NCBI GenBank assembly: GCA_023014335.1
Contig: JAECYW010000009.1
Coordinates: 930,001 to 994,000 of the forward strand
Source: Galerina marginata
Taxonomy: Eukaryota; Basidiomycota; Agaricomycetes; Agaricales; Galerinaceae
Direction: 5' to 3'
Length of the DNA: 64,000 nt
Part shown: one piece after another, positions 38,532 through 50,397 of the stretch
How positions within the stretch are numbered: the stretch's first letter is position 1
Layout of the letters: each line of letters begins with the position of its first letter
Notes under the pieces: generated by a model
The model's input: the letters and a program-made list of their open reading frames with translations, nothing else
The model's database searches: none
Told to the model about the DNA's origin: nothing
Translations under genes and position numbers: made by a program

Positions 38532-40440
38532 ATGCCTACCCGTCTAAAAGTTAGAACATTGTCCTCTGAAAAAACCTCGGCAACAACGACGCGAAAATCG
38601 CCACGAAAAGCACAACTAAAGGCCAAGGATTCGCCACAGTCGGAAGCGGAGGAAAATGTCACTTCCTCTTATTTTGACGGAGAAGATGATAGCGAGGCAT
38701 TGGATGAAGATGCCGACGCGGGCAAGAAAAGACGAAAGTCATCGGGCGTAAACCGGAAGAAGACAACATCGTCACCAAGAAAAAAGCGCAAAGTCGACGA
38801 GGATTCAGAAGAGTACAGTGAAACCGATAAAAAGGGCCGGTCAGCGAGAAACGTATACGACAGCGATGATTTGGACGAAGACTCGGACGACAACTCAAAA
38901 CCCAAGAAGAAAGCTCGCGCCTCCAATGGCTCAAGTCCCAGGAAGGCACAGCCCGTTAAGAAAAAGAAGCAGGAAGACAGCGATGCCGAACTCGACCTGG
39001 ACCTTAAAGATGGACAGGAAGTTGTTGGGGTCGTCGTTCAAGCTCCGAAGACAGGTCTTGTACCACCTGGCCAGATATCGCAGAATACGATAGATTTTTT
39101 GACCAAGTTGAAGGACCCTGCGTGTAATGATCGACAGTGGTACGTGATTTCGCACCGCAGCTCCTCCTTTTTACGCCTGCTGATGCCGGTATTGCTATTA
39201 GGTTCAAGCTGCACGGTGAGTATCATCTATTTGACGATACTTTTGATTCTATCCTCCCTCGTAGAACCGGTATACCGCCATGCTGAGAAAGAATGGAAGG
39301 ATTTCGTCGAGGCGTTTACAGACGTTCTGGTTGAAGTCGATTCACAGATCCCTCATCTACCTCCAAAAGATGTCATTCACCGTATTTATCGTGATGTGCG
39401 TACTCCCCTCGTGTGATGCCACCCTCCTCGAAACCTGAACGTCTGAAAAACAGATAAGATTCAGCAACGACAAAACACCGTATAAGGCCGAGTTCTGCGC
39501 CAGTTTTTCGCGAAGTGGGCGCAAGGGCATCTTCGCACACTGTGAGTCCCCTTTTCATTTGGCGTTGAATTAACTTTGTCCTGACCCTCTCTTCCCCTCT
39601 CTATTTTTAGACCACCTGTAAGTGACTGTCAAGATGAGCTTGCGTGCAATGTCTGACCTGCCTCATTATCTGGAACGTTTTCAGAGCAGGTCTGTGCCTA
39701 TATCGTAAAGTGCATCATGCGGACCCGCTGACGTCGGACTTTCAGTAAAACCAGGGAACGCGAGCATCATCGCTGCCGGAAGCTGGTGTCCTGGAAAGAA
39801 CGAGCTGGCCACCATCAGGTACGACCTCTCTGCATAGCTTCGCCTCGCTCCCTTCCCAAAAAAAATTGCTGATTGATCCGATTGTGAAGGGCGAACATCC
39901 TGCGGAACCCACGTCGACTCCGAAGGATTATCTCTTCCCCAGAATTTGTTGAGCTTTTTGGCGAGGCACGACCTCATCCGAAAGGAGAACAGCAGAATAT
40001 TTTCGGACAGGAAGGCGAACTGAAGACTGCACCTAAAGGCGTTGCGAAGGATCATAAGTGATCGCATCTTGTTCTGAAATGTGAAAATTTTGCTGATTAT
40101 ATCATTTATCAAGGGACATCGATCTATTGAAATGCCGCTCATTCGTAGTGGTACACCGGTAAGTGAGGGCCCATTCGGTATGGGCGCTTGCTAAAAGTTT
40201 GAAACAGATTTTTGCAGTCTGAGGTCCTCGATCCAGACTTCAAGGACAATATAGCAAAGGTACTGAGGGTGATGCAGCCATTCGTACATTGGTATGTTTA
40301 ATGCCTTCCTTTTTCCACAACCCGTTCTCAACTCTGCGATCAGCCTCAACGATATGACTACGATCATGCCCGACGGCGATGACGACGATGAAGATGAAGA
40401 AGAGGGTGACGAGGAGGACGGTGACGATGATGAAGATTGA
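38532..40440 (+). CDS. DUF2461 protein with charged low-complexity ends
   Basis: A multi-exon gene from ATG 38532 to TGA 40438-40440. The first about 165 residues are a Lys/Ser/Asp/Glu low-complexity tract with basic clusters (SPRKKRKV; PKKKARAS; PVKKKKQ) that look like nuclear localisation signals. The DUF2461 domain follows: NTIDFLTKLKDPACNDRQWF, EPVYRHAEKEWKDFVEAF, IRFSNDKTPYKAEF, FSRSGRKGIFAHYHL, and KPGNASIIAAGSWCPGK. It is rebuilt from several small exons, including one of about seven bases near 39610 and one of 20 bases near 39690. The protein ends in an acidic tail (DGDDDDEDEEEGDEEDGDDD). DUF2461 proteins occur in bacteria and fungi; their activity is unknown. A nuclear, chromatin-associated role is suggested only by the ends. 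Confidence 0.85.
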
Positions 40441-42659
40441 GTTTTCGACTTTTTTTTTGTATAATGTGTATGTTTCGTTATTCTCTATTTATCCCATTGA
40501 TGTTCTGGTCGCAACTACACCCTCTCTGTTAACCTCAACATTTTCCAAGATCGGACAAGAACGCCTATCTGCTGGAAGTATGAAGCGGAAGGATGGAAGA
40601 TTAGGTCAAAGGCTGCTCTTCAACTTAGTCTCCCTAAGGCAGAATCCGATACAATTGCAACGCTTCGTAATAACAACGGATATACTTCGACCCAGCATTG
40701 TGCGTGATACCTTTTTCTCTGTGGAGTGCATTGAATATTCGGGCTTATTTGGTGGATAGGCATGATTCCCGTTTGTATTGCCTGAAGAAGCTGGCATCGT
40801 CTGGGCCTGTGATTCGCCATTTGTATTGTATGGGCCATCCATTGCAACGTTTAGAGGCCCGGCCTGGCAATCAGATGTCGAACATCGAGTTTCGAGTGGC
40901 TAGCAAGTAAGTCTTTTTGTACTATGTTATCGAACGGTGCTCAAAGTTGCTGCAGATATTGTTTTCGTTTACTGGAAAGCAAAATGGCTTCACTTGCTGC
41001 CGCTGCCCCAGATAGCCAGCAGGGCCATACTCGAGTACAGTCAACTGCGTGATGGCAGTCTTTCCATCCGGCGCCCGAAAACCTTAAGAATCGAGCTCAA
41101 CTTCAAAATTCATCACAAGGTTCCCAAAGCTTATTCCGAGCATTCGGACGTTCTTTTCAGGAGCACTTGGGAAACTTGGAGGTCGCCTTTCTTTTGGGTG
41201 GGGGCCCCCGAACTTTCTATATTATCGGAGGGCGAAGGTCGACAACGTGTGTACATTTCTTCAGCAATGTATGCCTGGACGTTTCTCTGCTGTGTTGGCA
41301 GGTTTACTTGACGATGTTTGAATTGCTTCTTTTCTGTGCAGAGCGTTTAAGCATTCTGATCTGATTGTTCTTCCAGGTCATTTGCATCTGGCTTGCGTCG
41401 AAATGCTATAACCTTATTTGATATTGTTCGAGAAGAAAATGGACACTCTTGGAAGTGATTACCTATGTACCGGAGCCTTGTCGTCTTCATGGAAGTTGAA
41501 ACCGTAGCAACTCCTAATGTGCCTGCACAGTTTCAGTCTTTGGCTATCAAGACCCAATGGTCGGACATCGCATTGCACCAGACATGTTGTTCCGAAACCA
41601 ATTTTTCGACGTCTTCCACTCTTCAGCTTCCGTTCGGGTGAGGTCGCACCTATTTTCTATGTCGTGATGTCGTGGCTGAAATTCTAAGTTTTAGGGGATC
41701 GCATCTGTTGGAACCAATTCAATGACCTCTCCTCTTACACTGATTCACGGAACCTAGGCCTATGGTGACCACCACCTTCATCAAGCCCTCTCTTGCTTGC
41801 CTTTCTTTATAGTGAGGTTTGTTTTGCCCGCTTCCTTCAAGACCTGATCTTGAGTACCTGGCCGTACGCCCGCTGAATAACCCTTTATTTCTCTAGTCAC
41901 TGGTAGGTTCGTTATTCGACTAGTTATGTTCATATAACTAAATCATGTTTTTGGATCTAAGGACAATGAGTATCGACGTCAACTCATCTTCCAAATTTCG
42001 CCTTTACCTATAGGATGGCCAGTGCATAAACGTCGTTGGTACTTAGCGTCCCCTGGCCTGAGCACTGACCAACGTAACGACTGACCAGCTGACTGGAGCG
42101 ATATTCTTGGTTGTAGCTTTCACCGTCTTACAGCAGGCGGAAGTGTCAAGGTGGGTCCTGCGGAATTTGTCAATGGTGGAGTTATCTATCTTATCTCGCT
42201 TTTCAGAACCGATGAATGTCCGTTAACCTGATTTGCCCGTCATGGGTGTTATATAGTGGGTCTCGTTATAAATTGGACTGGCTCCCTTGCACAAAGTAAC
42301 CTGCCAGCAGGATTGCGTTCCGAGTTGGCTTTTCCATCCATCAAGCTGTACCCTCACAGCCTCGTCTACAACTTAATACAAGGTTATTACAAGTTATCCT
42401 TGGTCCACGACCAATTAAAAACCTGAATGACATGAAACATCAGTAGCCAGTCGATATAAACGTCCTTGCATTACCTGGGACCGATAAAGTTTACAATTAC
42501 GGCGATCAACTATATACAAACGCATAAGTTATTTTAAAATCTATAGACCTGGTGAATGGAAGTGGTGGGGATAGGGGATAACATGTATGGAGGGATAATA
42601 ACGCCAAGCGGTGCTTCAACACGTCACACGGCGCCAGGTGGCCACAGGTTGCCAAACCA
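40441..42659. other. Intergenic with unresolved short frames
   Basis: The left part is the 3' flank of the DUF2461 gene. At 40606-40842 (minus) an Asn/Gly/Pro/Ser-rich frame looks protein-like, and at 40698-41060 (plus) a frame runs to a good donor (GTAAGT at 40908) and acceptor, but neither gives a complete gene. From 41370 to 42650 I see nothing coding. Confidence 0.4.
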
Positions 42660-44567
42660 TTATGGATGATGGAACGACACTCGGTGTAGGCCTGGGATCA
42701 GGTTCGAAGAAGCTTCGGGGCTTGGACTTGGCTGATGTCGTTTAGCGTCCTTCTTCACCGCAATCATGGAACCCCACTGCTGCCACCAATCGTCGACTTT
42801 TTCCGTCGCATCGTGCGCGTACATGTCAAGTTCATTCCCCCATACAGCCCTGAAGAGGCTCTCGTCCATGCAGTCCCAGCTGCCATTCGCCATGCTCAGC
42901 GTTAGGTTGGCATTTCGGTCATCTTGCGCAGGTCCATCCGGAAGCCTCAGCCAAGAATGGAAGCCGAGGTCGTACTGCAAGCCCCACCCCGCGCGTGGTT
43001 GACGTATCTCCTCATAGGCGGTGAGGAAGTGAGATATTTGGCCAGGAGATCTGATTCGGGAAAATAGGCATCGAAGAGTCTCGGCATCCTCGAATGTAAG
43101 TGCGGTATGATGGTTGCCTGCAGGCTGTAGACAGAACGTTTAGCAACACGAAACTATGATCAAAACAATCTTCATACTATCAATGGATGTGCCGCGTCGC
43201 CGACGAGGACGATTTTTGAATTTTCGCACACCAAATCTTCTGGACCTTTCCTGGTGACGAAGATTCGGCCTGATGTAACTTTGACCAGTTGCAACAACTT
43301 CTGCACCCTGGAAAGTGTGTTAGATCTGATCAAGTTAAGAAACCGTACCCTTACCTAGGTTCGAATCGGTTCAAGTCAAGACCATAATACTCCAGGGGGT
43401 GGTCAGTCCACACTTCATCACCGGCTTGTAACTCCCGGTCGTAGTCACAAGTCAAGGTCATACTCAGGTCTTTTCCTCCGTTCTGATTATAATTAACCCC
43501 AGACTATGATGGTAGATACAGTTAAATATACTCACAATAAACCCATGCAGGACAAAGCCAGGTCCAATCCATAGTGACCACTATTTATATTCGAGAATTA
43601 GGAACGGATACGAAAGTATGAAAATTTGGAAAACGCACGTTTGCTGGGTTCGTGAGCGGTCTTAGTTCTTCGTCTTGACATACGAGTTCCACTGGTATCG
43701 TAAACGCAACGGCGAGGTGCATCTGCTCCGGTATCCTGTCGTCCTCGTCATCCACGCCAGTGACTAAGCTCCGAAGTTCACTGTCGTAACCGTCTGCAAC
43801 AACCAAGAAATCGGCCATAATGGTTTGACCATTGTCAAGTGTGACAATCGCATCATCTGGGGTCGTTCGGACACCTGTAACCGTTGTCGAGAAAGAGAGG
43901 TTGACTCCTTCGTCGGAGGCGAGTTGGAGGAGCATATCCTTTAACTCCTGATCCTGCAAGGAAAATGAGTGCGTGCCACAGGAACCGATGGAAGAAATTA
44001 ACCCACTTGAATGAACAGCCAGTCTGCAAGGAGATCTACGAGAAAATCCTTGTCCAAGTTGATCGCCCCGATTAAGTCTCCAGAAGCCCCTGTCCAAGGA
44101 AATTAACGAAGCTCTGAAAATCATGCAGATGTGACGTACCTTTCCGGAAGACCATCGACGAACACTTAACAGCTACACGATCTAACAGAGGTTGCAAACC
44201 CCATCTATACAGTATTTTTGTCATGTTTGGGGTGCACCTAAGATCGTTTAAGAAAATATTTTGACGATCAGGCTTCTCAAGCTTACTGATGACCACCAAA
44301 ACTCTGAAGTCAATCATCAGATGAGAAGCAGGCTTAGGCGAAAGAGATGCCAACTTTGGATTTCCCGTCACTTTTTTCTACGACATGGACGTCATGGCCA
44401 GCTTGTCTTAAAGCGTAAGCTGTTGCAAGGCCTGAATAAAAAGTAGGAAATCAAGGCCTTTTCTGGAGATAATGTTTCCTCGACGCACCTGCGACACTCC
44501 CACCAATGACGACGATCTTCAGGCAAATTGCAGCCTTATCTTTATGTTCCAAGTTATGCGCGGGCAT
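42660..44567 (-). CDS. FAD-dependent aromatic monooxygenase-like protein
   Basis: A multi-exon minus-strand gene from ATG 44567 (MPAHNLEHKDKAAICLKIV) to a stop at 42660. The dinucleotide-binding fold is at the N-terminus (KIVVIGGSVAGLATAYALRQ, completed across the first intron), followed by HVVEKSDGKSK. Later landmarks are FLVVADGYDSELRSL (the DG motif) and KIVLVGDAAHPLI (the GD motif that contacts the FAD ribose), then NHHTALTFEDAETL. Together these define group A flavoprotein hydroxylases of the salicylate-hydroxylase/6-hydroxynicotinate-3-monooxygenase type, which hydroxylate aromatics with NAD(P)H and O2. Substrate cannot be read. The last 110 residues, from LQYDLGFHSWLRLPDGPA on, are less conserved. 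No signal peptide. Confidence 0.88.
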
Positions 44568-47359
44568 GTGGAAGCCAGGGAAGGAGAGTTTAGAGTTTAG
44601 AGGGAAAGGGCAGAGAAGGTTTCGTACTCGTCGGACTATCCTATATATATGTACTTCGCAAAACGATCATGCAGCCATCAGACTGTCAATCAGGGAAGAA
44701 ACACTTGAGAGGCACACGCTAAGCGAACACCATGCACCGTGGAAGTTCCATGATTCCATGATAAACCCCGAGGTGAAAATAGCCAACCCCCACCCCCGTG
44801 AAGAAATCCAACTGAAAGTGGTCAGAATACCGAAAACAGCGCATAATCTATACAGCCTTACCGAAATGATCTTTCACGTTATTCAGGAGCTTCGGGGGAT
44901 TGAGCCTCCGACTCAGAGGAAGAGCCTACGATCCGGAATTAGGGAGACAGAAGGAAAGCCTGAGAAGCTTGGGTGAGTGCTATTTCGAGGCCCGGATTGA
45001 GCCGGATGCCCGGGGACCGTCGCCGCGAACGAACAATCAAATGGGTACATTGTCCAGAGATAAAAAGAATGCTGGAGAGGTTCATCAGGAATCCATCAGT
45101 CTGGCTGTCCGCTGGCTCGAAACGTGTTTGACTTGCTATGCTACGAGTCGCGACTCATCTTTTGCTTTGTCGCTACTGATAGCTCCTGGAAGCCTCGATT
45201 AACGTCTCGCATTCGTTAGAGTAGAATGGGATTCAATTAATACCTCGATTGTCCTCGAAAAAGTTCCCAGTCACTATAGGGCAGTTTCAGCGATAATCGC
45301 GCATCATGCTTCGCTTGATCAATAAGATTCTTCACGGCTGAGGCTGTTGTGATTGCGCTCTGTCGTCCATGACGCGCGTATATTTGCCATTGATCGCAAC
45401 CTTGTATTCAAGGACAGTTTGGACATTTGAGTGCTACGGCTGTGAGTTGATTGGCTATGTAGCAGATATAATTATCTATTAGCGTCCCGCCGGCTGCAAA
45501 AAGGTAAGCGTGAGGGATACGTAGCATGAGACGCGATCCAATAATTTGATTTTTCTCAAGGTATAGTGTATGGAGCGGTCCTCGCGAGAATGTTCGGCTG
45601 CCTACCAAATGGAATAGATTTCTCCCTCCAATTTCTGGTTTCTGTAGTTTGACGTAGTACATGCGCTTCAAGGTATCACTGCTCAATTTGAATTAATTGT
45701 GGCTCGCAACGAAGCGACTTCGGCACCTGCTCCATCTTGGCCATCCTGGAAAATATGGATATTATTGGCAAATTGACATACTGCGCCGTCCTGCAACCAA
45801 GGTAAACGAAAAACGAGTTATTTATGGGGAAGTCAGCTGGCACTCACATCTGTTTTGTCAACCCCCCTCCCTGAAGACGCATAGAGGTTGTCAGGACTAC
45901 GCGCGCTGGAGCGCCTAAGTTATAAGCAAGTAGATTAGTTCAGCAGTTACAACAGTTGAGAACTCGCACTTGCAGGACCGCCCGAGTCATCGGTAATTAG
46001 TCACTGTCGGTTGGGGACCAAAGCTAATTAAACTGGCCGTTTGTCGGTCCGAGGTACCGCTATAATTGTTGCGGGAGATTCTGTTGCAGAGGCGAAGAAA
46101 AAAAAAGAGGTTTTGTAGGATTTGAGGACATACCTCGAGAGTAATCTCAAGGAGAAGTGGCATTTAACTATCGAACTTGGAAATTTGAAAGAAAGTCACT
46201 CACGAAGACGAGAGTCAAAGAGTCCGTTGAAAGTGGTTAAGTTACAGTATAACCACATAAGGCTAGCCAAGTCTTGCAGAGAAGCAAGATTATCCCCGAG
46301 AGACTTTCTAAACTGATTTAAACCTTCGAAGCCTGGAGCAAAAGAAGGATTTCATGGAAGGCAGAGTTGACGAACTTGGACACGAAAACAATAACAATTC
46401 AGGTTCAAAGAACCGTACATACGCTCCTTGAAAGAAGTAGAACTTGTCAAGGACTGCTTTTGCAAGGAACAAGCTGCGATACACCTATTCACCGACAAGA
46501 AAGTCGTCCGTCACCATCATAGGAAAACCCTCTCACCAGCCGACAGAGCTGACGGTCGGATACGCAAACTATATCCATGACAAGGAGGAGCGTCGAGATA
46601 CTCTTGGCGTCCTACGTCAGGTTCCTTGACCGCCAACCTTCGCGCCGCAAGCAATGGCCAGAAGGGGGACGACTGTGGATGATCTTAGCTCACTGGCGCC
46701 ATTTAAGATGTCAATGCGCCAAAAATTTTGACAGCGCCGGACCCGGTTAATGGCGGGGAAACGTTGGCAAGTTCGTTGGTGTCCAAGGAGAATCAGATTG
46801 AGCTCCTTGATGAAGAGAGACCAAATCAGTAGAGCAAAGATTTACGAATGACCACAGTCGTCACTAGGAAAAACCCTGTGGAGTGAACAGAAGTTTGCTG
46901 AGGGAATGAACGCGTCGCCGCCGTCGTATTGCGCATGATGTCCACGTCCACATCACCGTAAGGGAGGAAATTGACAGGGTACGCTGTTGACATCTGTTCC
47001 AATCACAAACAATTAGAAGCAAATAACAAAACCCTAGCGCCCAAGGACCGCGTTATATCAGTTCCTCGGTCTTCATGACTACAGTGCCACCTTTTTTTCC
47101 TCTTCTCCTCCTACTTTATGGTCCTTGGTATTTAGATTCACGCCAAAGGTACGTCAAGCCACGCTATTTCATTGTCAAATGGTCGACTGATCGCTCACTT
47201 TCAGTAAACCCAAAAAAGTCTGCTAAATTTATTTCGCGTCCAGTCACCAGCTTTTAGCAGCTGTAAAAATGTGTGCTATTATGCTCTGCCACGTTGCAGG
47301 CGCGATATTGATCTGGTCGTCTATGACAGACCTCAGTTTTGCCTCATTCCTCAAATTTG
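44568..47359. other. Long intergenic region
   Basis: 2.8 kb without a supported gene between divergent genes. Short frames such as 44506-44976 and 45408-45686 (minus) have no domain content. The promoter of the gene at 47360 should lie at the right end. Confidence 0.45.
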
Positions 47360-48487
47360 ATGCCTCATATCATCGACCCCGAACCCGACGCGGTCTGGAA
47401 GGCCCAGCTGCGTAGCCGCATCATGAAAAATCTGGATAGCATGCTCCAAGAAGTCCATGCATCCTACAAAGAAAAACTTGCAACCAGTTCATCTACATCC
47501 TCTCAAGGCCGATATCGATTGGAACTGGAATACAAGCGGGATCTACAAAATTTACAATCCATCGCCGAAGAAGACCTCCGTGCAGCGATTGAGCGAGAGG
47601 AACAGGAGAGGAAATGGGACGCGCAGACACCCTGGCAGAATCCTGAGGATCTTGATCAATCTATCATCGAAGAGCAGGTCGCCATCTTGAACCAAATCAG
47701 GAATCAATCTGGTCGTGTGCAGCAGGGACGTGTCCAGGAATACAACGGGGCCTACTTCCAACAAGGCTCTTCCTCGCGACCATTCGATGAACCATCGTCT
47801 CCTGTCCGAGCGCGCTCTGGGAGTACGGCAGGCCTGCCCTACAGTCACTTCACTCCCTCAGCCGTCCAAACCGTCCAAGTTGACTCTGCGGCGGACAGAG
47901 AAGCGCGTCTTCGCGCCGAGAAACACGAAAAGCAACAAGCAGAATTTAGAAAACGCGCCGAGGCCATCCAGCAGCGCAAACGCCAGGAGCGTCAGTGGAA
48001 CAACCAAATCAACTGGACCGAAACCATGAGCTCTTCGTCCTCCACGACCTCCGCCTCCGATAACGAGGCCACCACACCCACCGAGGACGTGGTAAAGGCC
48101 GACTCTATCACGCACATGAGCGAGGAGGACATCGTCAACCTTGTCGTGTTCCACGACCAGCAATGGGCTTTCATGTCGTCTCTGCCCCATCTCCAGTGGG
48201 GCGACTTTCCGTGGCCCGTTTTGAGCTTCTCAAGCCCGAAGCGCAAGGAGGACCTCACTCTCGAAGCTGTCGTCGAGTACATCTTCGCGCCTCTTACCGA
48301 CACTCGCGACCGCGCGGTCGTCAAGGATAGGCTCAAGGACCTCATCCGCAGGTGGCATCCGGACCGCTTCGAGACCAAATACCTGGCTCTCATTGCCGAT
48401 TTGCGCGAGAGGGAGATGGTGCGAGAAGGTGCCGGCGTGGTGGCCCGTATCTTGAATGACCTTCTTGGAAAATGGAACGATCTCTGA
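47360..48487 (+). CDS. Coiled-coil protein with J-domain-like C-terminus
   Basis: A single exon of 375 residues. ATG 47360 is the first true ATG in frame; the frame extends 21 bases further upstream without one. The first half is strongly charged and helical (DLQNLQSIAEEDLRAAIERE; EARLRAEKHEKQQAEFRKRA), with a Ser/Gln-rich middle part, consistent with coiled coils. The C-terminus carries RDRAVVKDRLKDLIRRWHPD, followed by RFETKYLALI, which resembles helix III and neighbouring sequence of J-like domains in NFKBIL1-type proteins; the classical HPD tripeptide is present in RWHPDRF. The role is unknown. Without introns, unlike most genes here. It would be cytosolic or nuclear. Confidence 0.82.
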   Translation: MPHIIDPEPDAVWKAQLRSRIMKNLDSMLQEVHASYKEKLATSSSTSSQGRYRLELEYKRDLQNLQSIAEEDLRAAIEREEQERKWDAQTPWQNPEDLDQSIIEEQVAILNQIRNQSGRVQQGRVQEYNGAYFQQGSSSRPFDEPSSPVRARSGSTAGLPYSHFTPSAVQTVQVDSAADREARLRAEKHEKQQAEFRKRAEAIQQRKRQERQWNNQINWTETMSSSSSTTSASDNEATTPTEDVVKADSITHMSEEDIVNLVVFHDQQWAFMSSLPHLQWGDFPWPVLSFSSPKRKEDLTLEAVVEYIFAPLTDTRDRAVVKDRLKDLIRRWHPDRFETKYLALIADLREREMVREGAGVVARILNDLLGKWNDL

Positions 48488-48995
48488 TCGTCCGAAAATA
48501 TTGATCTCACCATTTTGGATACCCCATATACCACGATCTTGTGTTAAGCTAGATGTTCTTGCTTATATAGATAAGCTGCTCTTGACATCTCCTCATTATC
48601 TTACTCATATTTATCGTTTATCTATCTTGCTTTGTAGTTGCTCTATTACCATCGTCGATATCCTCCGTTTAATCGCTCCAGAATAATTCTTGCTCTACAA
48701 CCACCACCTGCATACCAAAATTCGTACATTACATCCTTGCATCTTCCGTTATGATACATACAATCTTGTTCTTTCATCGATCGCCACTTTGTCGGATTAT
48801 TCTCCGGTAGAAATCGAGGCGGGATCTATCTGATGCCCATCCTCGGATTTTTTTTGCTGTCTAGAATCTTCTCAATTCAAACCCATCCCCGATTGTCTCT
48901 CTGGTGATAAAGGCTCGTCGGCCATGGTACCCGTTGAAGGCGGTAAACTGAATGTCAGCAGGACCGCCGGACCTGAAGCAAGATGTACTTGTGAA
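48488..48995. other. 3' flank of the 47360 gene
   Basis: No gene; T-rich 3' flank sequence up to the left end of the MITE. Confidence 0.5.
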
Positions 48996-49370
48996 TACTG
49001 TCCCTTGATGTAGGGAGGCAACCGTAACGGATAACGGCGGGGTCGTTGCGTTGCCTAAATGGCGTTACATAACGGATAACGGGGGGTTGGTTGCTTCAAC
49101 ATATACAGCGAAAAAAACTGATAAATTCCTAATAAATTTCCCCGAGACAGGAAGGGTGCTGAGGAAGCTCAAATTCAATTTTTTCATTGTTTCTATTATA
49201 AATTTTACTACAATGTTGTGAGTATGGCCCAGTTGTGGGCCACCAACAGCCTGCAGTGGTTGCTACTTTTGGCAACCGTAACACATAATATGGGTCCTGT
49301 TGCCTGTTGCTTTCACAAAAAAATCATAACGGTCAGTTCATCCGTTGCCTCCCTACATCAAGGGACAGTA
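48996..49370. mobile_element. MITE with perfect 27-base terminal inverted repeats
   Basis: The left end (48996-49022) and the right end (49344-49370) are perfect inverted copies, 27 of 27 bases, beginning TACTGTCCCTTGATG. If the outermost TA is the target duplication, the element is 371 bases (48998-49368). A TA target and size under 400 bases fit a Tc1/mariner-type MITE. It encodes no transposase. Inside lie two near-identical 14-base direct repeats (49024-49037, 49069-49082). It sits between two genes and disrupts neither. Confidence 0.88.
49024..49082. repeat. Paired internal repeats of the MITE
   Basis: GTAACGGATAACGG at 49024-49037 and ATAACGGATAACGG at 49069-49082 differ in one base. 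They are subterminal to the left inverted repeat, where MITEs often carry transposase-binding repeats. Confidence 0.75.
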
Positions 49371-50397
49371 GTTGGATGGATTTTTCCAATGCTGTTATGC
49401 ATGGAGTTAGACCACTGAGGTTTTCTGTCACTGGTAGGAGATAATTAACTTCGTATAATTGACTTCTTTATTTCCGTTCAATGTGCAAAGATCTACTTTG
49501 CATTCTGATAGACTCAGAGCCGTGTCCGCTGGAGAATCGGAGCTGAGAGATGTGGTTAACGGATCTACATACTTCGCGAAGGAGTTAACAAAAAGCTTAA
49601 GATTGCGTGGCCTATGATGTCGAGCTGTTCCTGGTGAAGCGGAGAAAAGATTCCAGGTCAGTCCGCGATCTGGACTGGTAGAAGATGAAGAGAAAAATGG
49701 GGATCACTATGCAAGATCTAGAGAGGACTCCCCTCGCTACCTGGGACTGGCCGATATTAACCTTCTTGATAGACTTTGCGGGCCTGGCTGTAGATCTGAA
49801 GCAATCTCTGGGTATTGGAAAGAAAACTCATGTGTCATCTCGCGTGTCGATCCCCAGTTGAAAGTTTGGCCAGCAAACTTTGAATTCGGTTTCCGAGGAA
49901 CAGGCTGGACTCCGTCATTGCCCGTGTAAATGGAAGCTTACACCTTGGCCTCAAGACTTAGAAATACTCTTACATCGCTTCCAGGTCTACAGAAAACTAG
50001 ATGGAAATATTGACCACTGACGTTGTCCGTGCATTGTAAGCTACGGGTGGTCTTGTAAAAATGCCGGACAATGCGCAGGCCTGGAACCGGAATGAACGGA
50101 TGGTAAGAGCATTCTTAGCCAAAGACTTTCGCCTAGCTATGAAAACTCGACGTTAAACTGTTCTTCAGGCAAATATTTCTGGACTAGAATATTAAATGAT
50201 ATAACGATGCCGAGTTTTCTTTCGCGACGAACAAATGAAAAGGCGTCAGAATGAGAGATATCATTGTGCGTTGGTATGCACTGGTGTACAGATTATCATT
50301 ACAGGTTGATCCAGACCCCGACGTTGATCTACCCTATGGTCAGTTCGGCAAAGGTCTAGGCATCGGAAAAGGCAAATTCTTACCATCAAATTAACCT
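49371..50397. other. Intergenic, right of the MITE
   Basis: About 1 kb with no supported gene, up to the esterase stop codon. Confidence 0.5.

Noticed and set aside
40606..40842. Minus-strand Asn/Gly/Pro/Ser-rich frame
   Set aside because: Looks somewhat protein-like but has no resolvable continuation; a single short exon is not enough to call a gene.
40698..41060. Plus-strand frame with GTAAGT donor and acceptor
   Set aside because: The spliced product ends soon after and resembles nothing; the start is uncertain.
45408..45686. Minus-strand frame of 92 codons
   Set aside because: No domain, no intron continuation and no promoter features.
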